In this document: positions 18,101-26,487 of the stretch, in pieces
How the letters are laid out: the number at the start of each line of letters is the position of its first letter
How positions within the stretch are numbered: the stretch's first letter is position 1
From: Bradyrhizobium sp. SK17
GTDB lineage: Bacteria; Pseudomonadota; Alphaproteobacteria; Rhizobiales; Xanthobacteraceae
NCBI RefSeq assembly: GCF_002831585.1
Contig: NZ_CP025113.1
Location: forward strand, 1,178,001-1,242,000
Direction of reading: 5' to 3'
Length of the DNA: 64,000 nt
The notes under the pieces: generated by a model
Databases searched by the model: none
What the model saw: only the letters and a program-made list of their open reading frames with translations
What the model was told of the DNA's origin: nothing
Program-made: the position numbers and the translations under genes

Positions 18101-19671
18101 TCTCTGCACTGACCCACATCGCGCGCCTCGCCCGCGCCGGTTTCGTGTTTGCGCGCGAAGGCGTGTTCGGCGTCGTCGATCCGGCGCTGGTGCCGCCGCC
18201 CGGGCAGCTCGCGCTGAAAATGGCGCGGCTGATCGAGCGCCGCTCCGCCAAATCCGGCCCGCGGCTGTCGCGCGCGCTGACGAGGCTCGGGCCGGCCTAT
18301 CTCAAGCTCGGCCAGTTCCTCGCCACCCGCCCCGACGTGGTCGGCGTCGCGATGGCGCGCGATCTCGAAAGCCTGCAAGACCGGCTGCCGCCATTCGCGC
18401 AGGACGAAGCCGAGACCGTCATCGCGCAATCGCTGGAACGGCCGCTGTCGCAGGCTTTCGTGCATCTCGGCCCCGCGGTCGCCGCAGCCTCGATCGCCCA
18501 GGTGCATCGCGCCGAGGTCGAGCGCGACGGCGTGCGGCAGCAGGTTGCGGTCAAGGTGCTCCGGCCCAACGTCGCGGCGCGCTTCCGCCGCGACCTCAGC
18601 GATTTCTTCTTCGTCGCGCACAAGGCCGAGGCGCATTCCGCCGAAGCGCGGCGCCTGCGGCTGATCGAAGTCATCAACACGATGTCGCGCTCGGTCGCGA
18701 TGGAGATGGACCTGCGGCTCGAGGCGGCGGCGCTGTCCGAGATGGCCGAGAACACAAGCGACGATCCGGACTTCCGCGTGCCGACGGTGGATTGGGATCG
18801 CACCGCGCACAGCGTGCTGACGATGGAATGGATCGACGGCATCGCGCTGAACGACCACGCCCGCCTGGCAGCGGCCCAGGTCGACCTGCCCGATCTCGGC
18901 CGCAAGGTGATCCAGAGCTTCCTGCGCCACGCGCTGCGCGACGGCTTCTTCCATGCCGACATGCATCCGGGCAATCTGTTCCTCGACGACGCCGGCCGCC
19001 TCGTCGCGGTGGATTTCGGCATCATGGGACGGCTCGGGCTGAAGGAGCGGCGCTTCCTGGCCGAGATCCTGCTCGGCTTCATCACCCGCGACTATCGCCG
19101 TGTCGCCGAGGTGCATTTCGAGGCCGGCTATGTGCCGGGCCACCATTCGGTGGAGAATTTCGCGCAAGCGATCCGCGCCATCGGCGAACCGATCCACAAT
19201 CGGACCGCCGAGGAAATCTCGATGGCGAAGCTGCTGTCGCTGCTGCTCGAGGTCACCGGCCTGTTCGACATGCAGACGCGGCCCGAACTGATCCTGCTGC
19301 AAAAGACCATGGTGGTGGTCGAGGGCGTGGCGCGCGGCTTCGATCCCAAACTCGACATCTGGAAGATCGCCGATCCCGTGGTGCGCGAATGGATCACGCA
19401 GAATCTCGGCCCGGCCGGGCGCATCCAGGGCGCGCTGTCGGGCGCGGGCGAACTCGGCCGCGTCATCGCCAATCTGCCGTCGATCGCCAGCCGCGCCGTG
19501 ACGGTGCTGGAGCAGCTCGAGACCATGACCCGGGAAGGCCACATGCTGTCGTCGGATTCGATCGACGAAATGGCCCGCGCCGAGGCCAAGAAGGCACGCA
19601 TCCAGACCATCGGCCTCTGGGTCATTGCCGCAGCCCTGATCGGAATCTTCTTCGCCATCCGCGCGCATTGA
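18097..19671 (+). CDS. ubiB: UbiB, atypical protein kinase-like ATPase for ubiquinone biosynthesis
   Basis: 524 residues from a GTG start inside the ubiE stop (GTGA, 18097-18100); an in-frame ATG at 18046 would lie within ubiE. Needed for assembly of the aerobic ubiquinone pathway. UbiB/ABC1 motifs: KxGQ in [14 protein letters not shown], the Ala-rich loop [20 protein letters not shown], and [12 protein letters not shown] with VDFGIMGRL for metal and ATP. Two C-terminal hydrophobic stretches include [17 protein letters not shown], a membrane anchor. Confidence 0.96.
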   Translation: MISALTHIARLARAGFVFAREGVFGVVDPALVPPPGQLALKMARLIERRSAKSGPRLSRALTRLGPAYLKLGQFLATRPDVVGVAMARDLESLQDRLPPFAQDEAETVIAQSLERPLSQAFVHLGPAVAAASIAQVHRAEVERDGVRQQVAVKVLRPNVAARFRRDLSDFFFVAHKAEAHSAEARRLRLIEVINTMSRSVAMEMDLRLEAAALSEMAENTSDDPDFRVPTVDWDRTAHSVLTMEWIDGIALNDHARLAAAQVDLPDLGRKVIQSFLRHALRDGFFHADMHPGNLFLDDAGRLVAVDFGIMGRLGLKERRFLAEILLGFITRDYRRVAEVHFEAGYVPGHHSVENFAQAIRAIGEPIHNRTAEEISMAKLLSLLLEVTGLFDMQTRPELILLQKTMVVVEGVARGFDPKLDIWKIADPVVREWITQNLGPAGRIQGALSGAGELGRVIANLPSIASRAVTVLEQLETMTREGHMLSSDSIDEMARAEAKKARIQTIGLWVIAAALIGIFFAIRAH

Positions 19672-19690
19672 TTGCAATGCATGCATCATG

Positions 19691-19707
19691 TGATAGCATC
19701 GCTATCA
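19691..19707. promoter_or_regulatory. FitA-like operator palindrome in front of coaBC
   Basis: TGATAGC-ATC-GCTATCA: perfect 7-bp arms around a 3-bp spacer, 20 bp after ubiB and 30 bp before the coaBC start. The left half extended by one base, TGATAGCA, equals the half-site I recall for the Neisseria FitA ribbon-helix-helix protein (TGCTATCA and complement), and the right half matches in 7 of 8. CoaBC itself begins with a FitA-type domain. A possible TTGATT (-35, 19668) and TGATAG (-10, 19691) would put the palindrome over the -10 element. A second small palindrome, ATGCATGCAT, is at 19677-19686. Confidence 0.6.
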
Positions 19708-19736
19708 TTGTTTGAGCATGATGCCTGGGGCACGCC

Positions 19737-21161
19737 ATGGCCAGCCTGACCATCCGCAAACTCGACGACACGCTGAAGGCCTATCTGCGGCTGCGCTCCG
19801 CCAAGAACGGGCGCTCGGTCGAGGAGGAGGTCCGGGTCATCCTTCGCGAGCTCGCCGACGGCGGTACGGAGCCCACCGAGGCGCCGCCCGCCGGTTCCCT
19901 GACGGTTGCAGCCCCCGCCCCACGGGTCGCCAGCGCGGCTGGCGAGCCCCGGGTGACCCTGATCATTGGCGGCGGAATCGCGGCCTACAAGGCGCTGGAC
20001 CTGATCCGGCGGCTCAAGGAACGGCACGTCCGGGTCCGCTGCGTGCTGACCAAGGCGGCCCAGCAATTCGTCACCCCGCTGGCCGCCAGCGCGCTGTCGC
20101 ATGAGCGGGTCTACACCGACCTGTTCGACGCCGAGAGCGAGTTCGACGCCGGCCATATCCGGCTGGCGCGGGACTGCGACCTGATCGTGGTGGCGCCGGC
20201 GACCGCCGACCTGATGGCCAAGATGGCGCAGGGCCATGCCGACGACCTCGCCACCGCGACGCTGCTGGCGGCCAACCGGCCGATCCTGCTGGCGCCGGCG
20301 ATGAACCCGCTGATGTGGAACAACCCCGCCACCCGCCGCAATTTGCTGCAACTCCGCCGCGACGGCGTCCACACCGTCGGCCCCAATGCCGGCGAGATGG
20401 CGGAGGCCGGCGAAGCCGGGGTCGGACGGATGGCCGAGCCTGTCGAGATCGCTGCCGCCGCCGACCGCATGTTGCGGCCGCCGCAGCCGCGCCCGCTCGC
20501 CGGCAAGCGCGTGCTGATCACCGCCGGCCCGACCCATGAGGCGATCGACCCGGTCCGCTACATCGCCAACCGCTCATCCGGCAAGCAGGGCTTTGCGATT
20601 GCCGCCGCGGCGCGCGCGGCCGGCGCCGAGGTCGTGCTGGTGACCGGTCCGGTCGAGCTCGACGACCCGCAGGGTATCGCCGTGATGCGCGTCGAGTCCG
20701 CGCGCGACATGCTGCACCGGGTCGAAGCCGCGCTGCCGGTCGACGTCGCGATCTTCGCGGCTGCGGTCGCCGACTGGCGGGTCGCCACTGAAGGCAGTCA
20801 GAAATTGAAGAAGACCGCGGCCGGCATGCCGCCGCTGCAACTGGTCGAGAACCCCGACATCCTCGCGACAATCTCCAAGCTGAAGGACAAGCGGCCGCCG
20901 CTGGTGATCGGCTTCGCCGCCGAGACCGAGCACCTGATCGAGAACGCCAAGGCCAAGTTCGCGCGCAAGGGCTGCGACTGGATCGTCGCCAACGACGTGT
21001 CGCCGGCGACCGGCGTGATGGGCGGCGACCGCAACACCGTCCACCTGCTCTCGCGCGAGGGCAAGGAGGTCACCGTCGACTCCTGGCCGGTCATGACCAA
21101 GGAAGAAGTCGCGACTGCGCTGGTGTCGCGGATCGCAAGAGAAGTGGGAACCACATCGTGA
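19737..21161 (+). CDS. coaBC: CoaBC with N-terminal FitA-type ribbon-helix-helix domain
   Basis: 474 residues. Residues 1 to about 43 ([20 protein letters not shown], then [16 protein letters not shown]) match FitA/VapB-type antitoxin DNA-binding domains. An Ala/Pro linker (about 44-70) leads to CoaC, the flavin-dependent phosphopantothenoylcysteine decarboxylase ([31 protein letters not shown]), then CoaB, the phosphopantothenate-cysteine ligase ([31 protein letters not shown]). These make 4'-phosphopantetheine for coenzyme A. The Cys of the E. coli ACG loop is replaced: the region reads [12 protein letters not shown] (Ala224). A palindrome at 19691 suggests self-regulation. Overlaps dut by 4 bp. 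Confidence 0.93.
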   Translation: MASLTIRKLDDTLKAYLRLRSAKNGRSVEEEVRVILRELADGGTEPTEAPPAGSLTVAAPAPRVASAAGEPRVTLIIGGGIAAYKALDLIRRLKERHVRVRCVLTKAAQQFVTPLAASALSHERVYTDLFDAESEFDAGHIRLARDCDLIVVAPATADLMAKMAQGHADDLATATLLAANRPILLAPAMNPLMWNNPATRRNLLQLRRDGVHTVGPNAGEMAEAGEAGVGRMAEPVEIAAAADRMLRPPQPRPLAGKRVLITAGPTHEAIDPVRYIANRSSGKQGFAIAAAARAAGAEVVLVTGPVELDDPQGIAVMRVESARDMLHRVEAALPVDVAIFAAAVADWRVATEGSQKLKKTAAGMPPLQLVENPDILATISKLKDKRPPLVIGFAAETEHLIENAKAKFARKGCDWIVANDVSPATGVMGGDRNTVHLLSREGKEVTVDSWPVMTKEEVATALVSRIAREVGTTS

Positions 21162-21616
21162 GCGCCACCATCAAGGTCGAAGTCCACCAATTGCCGCATG
21201 GCGCGGATCTGCTGCTGCCGATCTACCAGACCGACGGCGCGGCCGGACTCGACCTGCTGGCCGCGGTGCCGCGGTCGGCGCCGCTGCTGCTGCTGCCGGG
21301 CCGCTACGAGATGGTTCCGACCGGGCTGACGATCGCGCTGCCGCCGGGCTATGAGGCCCAGGTGCGACCGCGTTCCGGCCTCGCCGCCAAATACGGCATC
21401 ACGGTGCTGAACTCGCCCGGCACCGTTGATGCCGACTATCGCGGCGAGATCAACGTGCTGCTGATCAATCACGGCCAGGAGGTGTTCTCGATCCGGCGCG
21501 GCGAGCGCATCGCGCAGATGGTGATCGCGCCGGTCACGCGGGCCGAACTGGTTCCAGTCGACGTGCTGTCGGCGACCGAGCGCGGCAGCGGCGGCTTCGG
21601 CTCGACCGGACGCTAG
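21158..21616 (+). CDS. dut: deoxyuridine 5'-triphosphate nucleotidohydrolase (dUTPase)
   Basis: 152 residues from a GTG overlapping the coaBC stop (GTGA, 21158-21161). Hydrolyses dUTP to dUMP, keeping uracil out of DNA and supplying thymidylate synthesis. Trimeric dUTPase motifs: [52 protein letters not shown] and the C-terminal [11 protein letters not shown]-loop-like arm. The coaBC-dut pair is common in bacteria. Confidence 0.97.
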   Translation: MSATIKVEVHQLPHGADLLLPIYQTDGAAGLDLLAAVPRSAPLLLLPGRYEMVPTGLTIALPPGYEAQVRPRSGLAAKYGITVLNSPGTVDADYRGEINVLLINHGQEVFSIRRGERIAQMVIAPVTRAELVPVDVLSATERGSGGFGSTGR

Positions 21617-21729
21617 ACCGCGAACTGTGCTGATAGCTCCCTGAGGTCACGCTTCGCGCGCTCTCTCCGAAGGACGACGGCGTCAATTCGCGTCAAATCC
21701 ACATCACCCGGCCGCATTTTTTCACAGCG

Positions 21730-21794
21730 GATTCAGCGTTCACGGTCTGGACTCTTACTCGCCGAGTCCCGTTGGGATTATTCTGGTTTGATTC
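21730..21794. promoter_or_regulatory. cluster of four GANTC sites upstream of divL
   Basis: GATTC 21730-21734, GACTC 21750-21754, GAGTC 21764-21768, GATTC 21790-21794. GANTC is the target of the alphaproteobacterial cell-cycle methyltransferase CcrM. They lie 140-210 bp before the divL start in a 320-bp gap (21617-21936) whose remainder holds an RptB repeat and nothing else I recognise. Confidence 0.5.
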
Positions 21795-21836
21795 GAGCAC
21801 GACGGGGGGTCTTCGTCGGGCTGTTAGGTCCTGCTT

Positions 21837-21915
21837 GGGCATGATCCCCGGACAGACGTCATACGTCTGCCGTGAGGGAACACCGGTCTCCTCTTTTCCG
21901 GATCATGCCTGGGGT
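21837..21915. repeat. RptB intergenic repeat, copy 1
   Basis: GGGCATGATCCCCGGACAGA at the left faces TTTTCCGGATCATGCC at the right (GCATGATC..CCGGA / TCCGG..GATCATGC), with an inner GACGTCATACGTC hairpin. A related copy is at 59440-59518. It reads open in the divL frame by chance, which is why longer starts of divL should be distrusted. Confidence 0.7.
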
Positions 21916-21936
21916 TTGTGCGTTCTGGGGCAACAT

Positions 21937-24447
21937 ATGTCGGGCGTAGTCGCGGCAATGCGTCGAACCCTGCTGTCATGCACCTCACTGGCGCGCGACG
22001 GCATGCTTGGGCTCGCCATGTCAGCATTGCTGCCGGCCCGGACCTCGTTCGCCGCCGAAAGCCTGCTGGCCCAGGCGATGTCGGACCATTTCGGCTTCAA
22101 CCATCAGGAGGTCGCGGTCCTCGCGACGTCGTTCGCGCTGGTCGGCTTCTCCGCCGTCGCCGCGATCCTTCTGATGCGCACCCGCCAGCGCGCGACCCGC
22201 AACGAGGAGCAGCTGCAATCCGAGATCACGGATTTGCAGGCGCAATCGGACCGGCTGCGCGCCTTGCTGTTCGTCGAACCGCAGGTGCTGATCTCCTGGG
22301 CCGCCGGCGACAACCGGCCGCAGATCTCGGGCGACATCTCGCTGGTCATGTCGCAGGAGGGCTCGCCGCAACGCGTCCTCGCCTTCGGAACCTGGCTGCC
22401 GCCCGAGCCGGCGTTGCAGATGGACCACGCCGTCGACGCGCTGCGCGAGAAGGGCGAGGCGTTCCTGCTCAACCTCTCGACCTCGGCCGGCCGCGCTATC
22501 GAGGCGATGGGCCGCGCCATCGGCGGCCAGGCCATCGTGCGGATCCGCGAGCTCGGCGGACTGCGCCGCGAGCTCGCCGAATCCAACCTGCGCTACAAGA
22601 CGTTGCAGGAGGAGACCGAGCTGCTGCGCGATTTCGCCGCCGCAGCACCTTGGCCGATCTGGGCCAAGAGCCTCGAAGGCAATCTGCGCTATGCCAACGC
22701 GGCTTACGTCCGCGCCACCGAGGGCAAGAGCGTGTCGGATGCGCTGCAACGCAATCTCGAACTGCTGGAAAGCGACCAGCGCGGCGAACTGACCCGCGCG
22801 CTCAACGACAATGCAAGCTATGCCGCGCGGCTGCCGATCGTGGTCAGCGGCGAGCGGCGGATCTACGACGTCCAGGCGCTGAAGCTCAACGGCGGCAGCG
22901 CCGGGATCGCGATCGACGCCAGCGAGGCCGCGGCGCTGCGCGCGGCGATCGCGCGGATGGTCGAAGCGCACCGCCGCACCCTCGACCAATTGTCCTCCGG
23001 CGTCGCGGTGTTCGACGCCGGCCGCCGGCTGACGTTCTACAATGAATCCTATCGGCGGCTGTGGGGCCTCGACCAGGCTTTCCTCGACAGCAACCCCGAC
23101 GATTCCAGCGTCCTCGACCGGCTGCGCGCCAACCGCAAGCTGCCGGAGCAGCCGGACTTCCGGGCCTGGAAGGCCAAGCTGCACGAGGCCTATCGCGCGG
23201 TCGAATCCGAGACCTACACCTGGTTCCTGCCCGACGGCCGTGCCATCAGCGTCGTCACCACGCCGAACCTCGAAGGCGGCGTCACCTATCTGTTCGACAA
23301 CGTCACCGAGAGCCTCGACCTCGCGCGCCGCTACGACCGGCTGACCCGGGTGCAGCGCGAGACGCTCGACAATCTCGGCGAAGCGGTCGCGGTGTTCGGC
23401 AGCAATGGCCGCGCCGAACTGTTCAACCCGCCATTCGCCAAGATGTGGAAGCTGCCGGCCGACGCGCTGCAAGGCGAGCCGCATATCGAGCAGGTGGAAG
23501 CGCTGTGCCGGCCGCTGTTCGACGACGCGCTGACCTGGCGCACACTGCGCGAGCAGATCACCGCGATCGAGAACCGCGCCCAGGTCGCGCTGAAGCTCGA
23601 GCGCAAGGACGGCAGCGTGCTGAACTGCATGACCATCCCGCTGCCCGACGGCAAGACCCTGCTCGCCTTCCAGGACATCACCGACACCGAGAACGTCGAG
23701 CGGGCGCTGCGCGAACGCAACGAGGCGCTGGAAACTGCCGACCAGATGAAGGTGGATTTCGTCCACCATGTCTCCTACGAGCTGCGCGCGCCGCTCACCA
23801 CGATCATCGGCTTCGCGCATTTCCTCAGCGATCCCTCGACCGGGCCGCTGACGCCGAAGCAGGCCGAATATCTCGACTACGTCACCAAATCGACCAACGC
23901 GCTGCTGGCGCTGACCAACAACATCCTCGATCTCGCCACCATCGACGCCGGCGCGATGAAGCTCGAGCTCGGCCCGGTCAATATCGGCCAGGCGATCGAG
24001 GCCGCGGCCGAAGGCATCCAGGATCGTCTCGCCACCGACCGCATCACCCTCAAGGTCGATATCGAGCCCAACATCGGCGTCTTCGTCGGCGACGAGCGGC
24101 GCGTGGTGCAGGTGCTGTACAATCTGCTCGCCAACGCCGTCGGCTTCTCGCCGCATGACGCCACCGTCACGATCAGCGCGCGCCGCACCGAGCACAGCGT
24201 GGTGTTCGCGGTCACCGACGCCGGTCCGGGGATTCCGGCCGAGATGCGCGACAAGGTGTTCAACTGGTTCGAGAGCCATTCCCATGGCTCGCGGCATCGC
24301 GGCGCCGGGCTCGGCCTGTCGCTGGTCCGCTCCTTTGTCGAACTGCATGGCGGACGGGTGCGGGTCGATTCGACCGTCGGCCGGGGCACGACCGTGACCT
24401 GCGACTTCCCGATCGACCAGACCGCACATCGCAACGCCGCGGAATGA
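21937..24447 (+). CDS. divL: DivL-type PAS sensor kinase homologue with Tyr at the phospho-acceptor site
   Basis: 836 residues from ATG 21937; earlier in-frame starts read through an RptB repeat. An N-terminal hydrophobic part and one clear membrane segment (VAVLATSFALVGFSAVAAIL), a coiled-coil stretch, PAS modules (SSGVAVFDAGRRLTFYNESY; LGEAVAVFGSNGRAELFNPP), then a dimerisation and ATPase core. The H-box reads FVHHVSYELRAPLTT: Tyr614 replaces the usual His, the mark of Caulobacter DivL. N box NLLANAVGFS, G1 DAGPGIP and G2 GAGLGLSLV are kept. DivL controls CckA and thus CtrA in the cell cycle. Followed by tsaE-amgK with a 4-bp overlap. Confidence 0.9.
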   Translation: MSGVVAAMRRTLLSCTSLARDGMLGLAMSALLPARTSFAAESLLAQAMSDHFGFNHQEVAVLATSFALVGFSAVAAILLMRTRQRATRNEEQLQSEITDLQAQSDRLRALLFVEPQVLISWAAGDNRPQISGDISLVMSQEGSPQRVLAFGTWLPPEPALQMDHAVDALREKGEAFLLNLSTSAGRAIEAMGRAIGGQAIVRIRELGGLRRELAESNLRYKTLQEETELLRDFAAAAPWPIWAKSLEGNLRYANAAYVRATEGKSVSDALQRNLELLESDQRGELTRALNDNASYAARLPIVVSGERRIYDVQALKLNGGSAGIAIDASEAAALRAAIARMVEAHRRTLDQLSSGVAVFDAGRRLTFYNESYRRLWGLDQAFLDSNPDDSSVLDRLRANRKLPEQPDFRAWKAKLHEAYRAVESETYTWFLPDGRAISVVTTPNLEGGVTYLFDNVTESLDLARRYDRLTRVQRETLDNLGEAVAVFGSNGRAELFNPPFAKMWKLPADALQGEPHIEQVEALCRPLFDDALTWRTLREQITAIENRAQVALKLERKDGSVLNCMTIPLPDGKTLLAFQDITDTENVERALRERNEALETADQMKVDFVHHVSYELRAPLTTIIGFAHFLSDPSTGPLTPKQAEYLDYVTKSTNALLALTNNILDLATIDAGAMKLELGPVNIGQAIEAAAEGIQDRLATDRITLKVDIEPNIGVFVGDERRVVQVLYNLLANAVGFSPHDATVTISARRTEHSVVFAVTDAGPGIPAEMRDKVFNWFESHSHGSRHRGAGLGLSLVRSFVELHGGRVRVDSTVGRGTTVTCDFPIDQTAHRNAAE

Positions 24448-25967
24448 CGGCGGCCTCGACATTCTCGGTGGCGCTCGCGAACGAAACCGCGACGTCGGAG
24501 CTGATGGCCGACCTCGCGCTGTTGATCGGCGCCGGCGACGTCATCACGCTGTCGGGCGACCTCGGCGCCGGCAAGACCGCGGCCGCCCGCGCGCTGATCC
24601 GCTACCTCGCCACCGACGATACGCTGGAAGTGCCGAGCCCGACCTTCACGCTGGCGCAAAGCTACGAACTGCCGTCGTTTGCGCTGGTCCACGCCGACCT
24701 CTATCGCATCAATGATGCGAGCGAGCTCGAGGAGATCGGGCTGTCGCCGCTGCCCGACGACATCGTGGCGCTGATCGAGTGGCCGGAACGCGCGCCGGGC
24801 GCGATGCCTGCCGATCGCATCGACATTGCACTCAGCCACCGTCCGGCGCTCGGCTCGGCGGCGCGCGCCGCCGAGATTACCGGCTATGGCAAGGCCGCGG
24901 CCAAGGTCGCGCGGCTTCACGCACTGCGCCAATTCCTCGAGCGCGCGGGCTTCCTCGCCGCCCGGCGCGAGCGTATGCCGGGCGACGCCTCGACGCGTTC
25001 CTATGCGCGGCTGCGCAATGACGACGGCAGCGTCATCCTGATGAATTCGCCGCGCCGTCCCGACGGCCCGGCGATCTACAACGGCAGGTCCTACAGCGCG
25101 GCAGTGCATCTCGCCGAGGACGTCCGGCCGTTCGTCGCGATCGGCAACGGCCTGCGCAAGCAGGGCTTCTCGGCGCCTGCGATCCGGCACATCGATCTCG
25201 AATCCGGCTTCCTCATCACCGAGGATCTCGGCGCGGAGGGCGTGATCGAGGGTGATCCGCCGTACCCGATCGCCGAGCGCTATGAGGCCGCCGTCGACAT
25301 GCTGGCGGCGTTGCATCGCGAGGCGCTGCCGCCGCGGCTGCCGGTGACAGCGGACGAGAGCTACGACATCCCAGTGTTCGATATCGACGCCTGGCTGATC
25401 GAGATCGGGCTGATGCTGGAATGGTACCTGCCCGACCGCGGCGTACAGCCGAGCGAGGAGCTGCGCGGCGAATTCCTCGGAATGTGGCGCGGCCTGCTGG
25501 AAAAGCCCGCCGCGGCGCCGCAGACCTGGGTGATCCGGGACTTCCATTCGCCGAACATCATCTGGCTTGCCGAGCGCACCGGCACCCTGCGTGTCGGCAT
25601 CATCGATTTCCAGGACGCGTTGCTCGGCCCCGCGGCCTACGACGTGGTGTCGCTGTTGCAGGATGCGCGGATCGACGTCCCCGAACAGCTCGAGCTCTCG
25701 CTGCTGACCCGCTACATCAAGGCACGACGGGCGACCGACGAGAATTTCGATCCGGCCGCCTTCGCCGAGCTCTACGCGATCATGTCGGCGCAGCGAAACA
25801 CCCGGCTGCTCGGCACCTTCGCGCGGCTCAACCGCCGCGACGGCAAACCGCAATATCTGAAGCACCAGCCGCGGATCTGGACCTATCTCGAGCGATCGCT
25901 GGCGCATCCGGCGCTGGCCGCCTTCCGCGACTGGTACACCGCCAACGTCCCTCCCCCAGTACCTTAG
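24444..25967 (+). CDS. tsaE-amgK: TsaE-AmgK fusion: t6A ATPase plus sugar kinase (APH family)
   Basis: 507 residues. Residues 1 to about 150 are TsaE, with Walker A SGDLGAGKTAAARALIR, PSPTFTLAQSYE, HADLYRI and IEWPERAPG; it works with TsaB/TsaD to make N6-threonylcarbamoyl-adenosine on ANN-reading tRNAs. Residues about 160-500 are an aminoglycoside-phosphotransferase-like kinase: GDASTRSYARLR, VIRDFHSPNIIW (Brenner-type loop with Asp and Asn) and IIDFQDALLGPAAYDV. In other bacteria AmgK phosphorylates N-acetylmuramate in peptidoglycan recycling with MurU, encoded nearby at 26488. Overlaps divL by 4 bp. Confidence 0.92.
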   Translation: MTAASTFSVALANETATSELMADLALLIGAGDVITLSGDLGAGKTAAARALIRYLATDDTLEVPSPTFTLAQSYELPSFALVHADLYRINDASELEEIGLSPLPDDIVALIEWPERAPGAMPADRIDIALSHRPALGSAARAAEITGYGKAAAKVARLHALRQFLERAGFLAARRERMPGDASTRSYARLRNDDGSVILMNSPRRPDGPAIYNGRSYSAAVHLAEDVRPFVAIGNGLRKQGFSAPAIRHIDLESGFLITEDLGAEGVIEGDPPYPIAERYEAAVDMLAALHREALPPRLPVTADESYDIPVFDIDAWLIEIGLMLEWYLPDRGVQPSEELRGEFLGMWRGLLEKPAAAPQTWVIRDFHSPNIIWLAERTGTLRVGIIDFQDALLGPAAYDVVSLLQDARIDVPEQLELSLLTRYIKARRATDENFDPAAFAELYAIMSAQRNTRLLGTFARLNRRDGKPQYLKHQPRIWTYLERSLAHPALAAFRDWYTANVPPPVP

Positions 25968-26065
25968 TTTACGGGTTGTTAGCCGTTTATTAGCCTTGGG
26001 CCCCCTAAGGTTGCAGAGGTCGCGCCTGATCCATGGCGCGGCCGGATCGGGAGCTGGACCACACG

Positions 26066-26386
26066 ATGGCGACGGAACGACGCAGGGGCGATCGTGTCAC
26101 GTTTGAGCGCGGCATAGCCGCGCACATGATGGGCATTGACGGCACCTGGCGGCGCGACTGCACCATGGAAGACGTGTCGGAGACGGGGGCCAAGCTCACC
26201 GTCGACGGCTCGGTCGAGGGCCTGGCGTTGAAAGAATTTTTCCTTCTGCTGTCGTCCACAGGATTGGCCTATCGCCGCTGCGAGCTGGCGTGGGTCAACG
26301 GCGACCAGATCGGCGTCAACTTCCTCAAACAAGGCGACAAGAAGAAGAAAACTGCCAGGCGCGGCACGCAGGCTGCCGACGTCTAG
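26066..26386 (+). CDS. PilZ domain protein
   Basis: 106 residues from ATG 26066 (MATERRRGDRVTFERG); a longer form from 26033 is possible. PilZ c-di-GMP-binding signatures are visible: RRGDR near the N-terminus (RxxxR) and EDVSETGAKL (D/NxSxxG). Small stand-alone PilZ proteins act as c-di-GMP receivers; the target is unknown. The C-terminus is Lys-rich. Located between tsaE-amgK and murU, same strand, roughly 100-bp gaps on both sides. Confidence 0.85.
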   Translation: MATERRRGDRVTFERGIAAHMMGIDGTWRRDCTMEDVSETGAKLTVDGSVEGLALKEFFLLLSSTGLAYRRCELAWVNGDQIGVNFLKQGDKKKKTARRGTQAADV

Positions 26387-26487
26387 GCCAGGGTCGTCAT
26401 TGCCGTCTTACGGCCGTCATGTCCGATGACTATGGCGTCTGATTGATGTGCTTGCCGAATCGCCGTGATAGGATCGGCGCATGAGAG

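Noticed and set aside
17959..19689. 576-codon frame on the minus strand
   Set aside because: Opposite ubiB, which has all family motifs.
19737..19880. Free-standing antitoxin gene upstream of coaBC
   Set aside because: No stop codon, start codon with ribosome site, or toxin gene separates it from CoaC; the frame is continuous.
22021..24462. 813-codon frame on the minus strand
   Set aside because: Lies opposite divL; low-complexity and without any domain.
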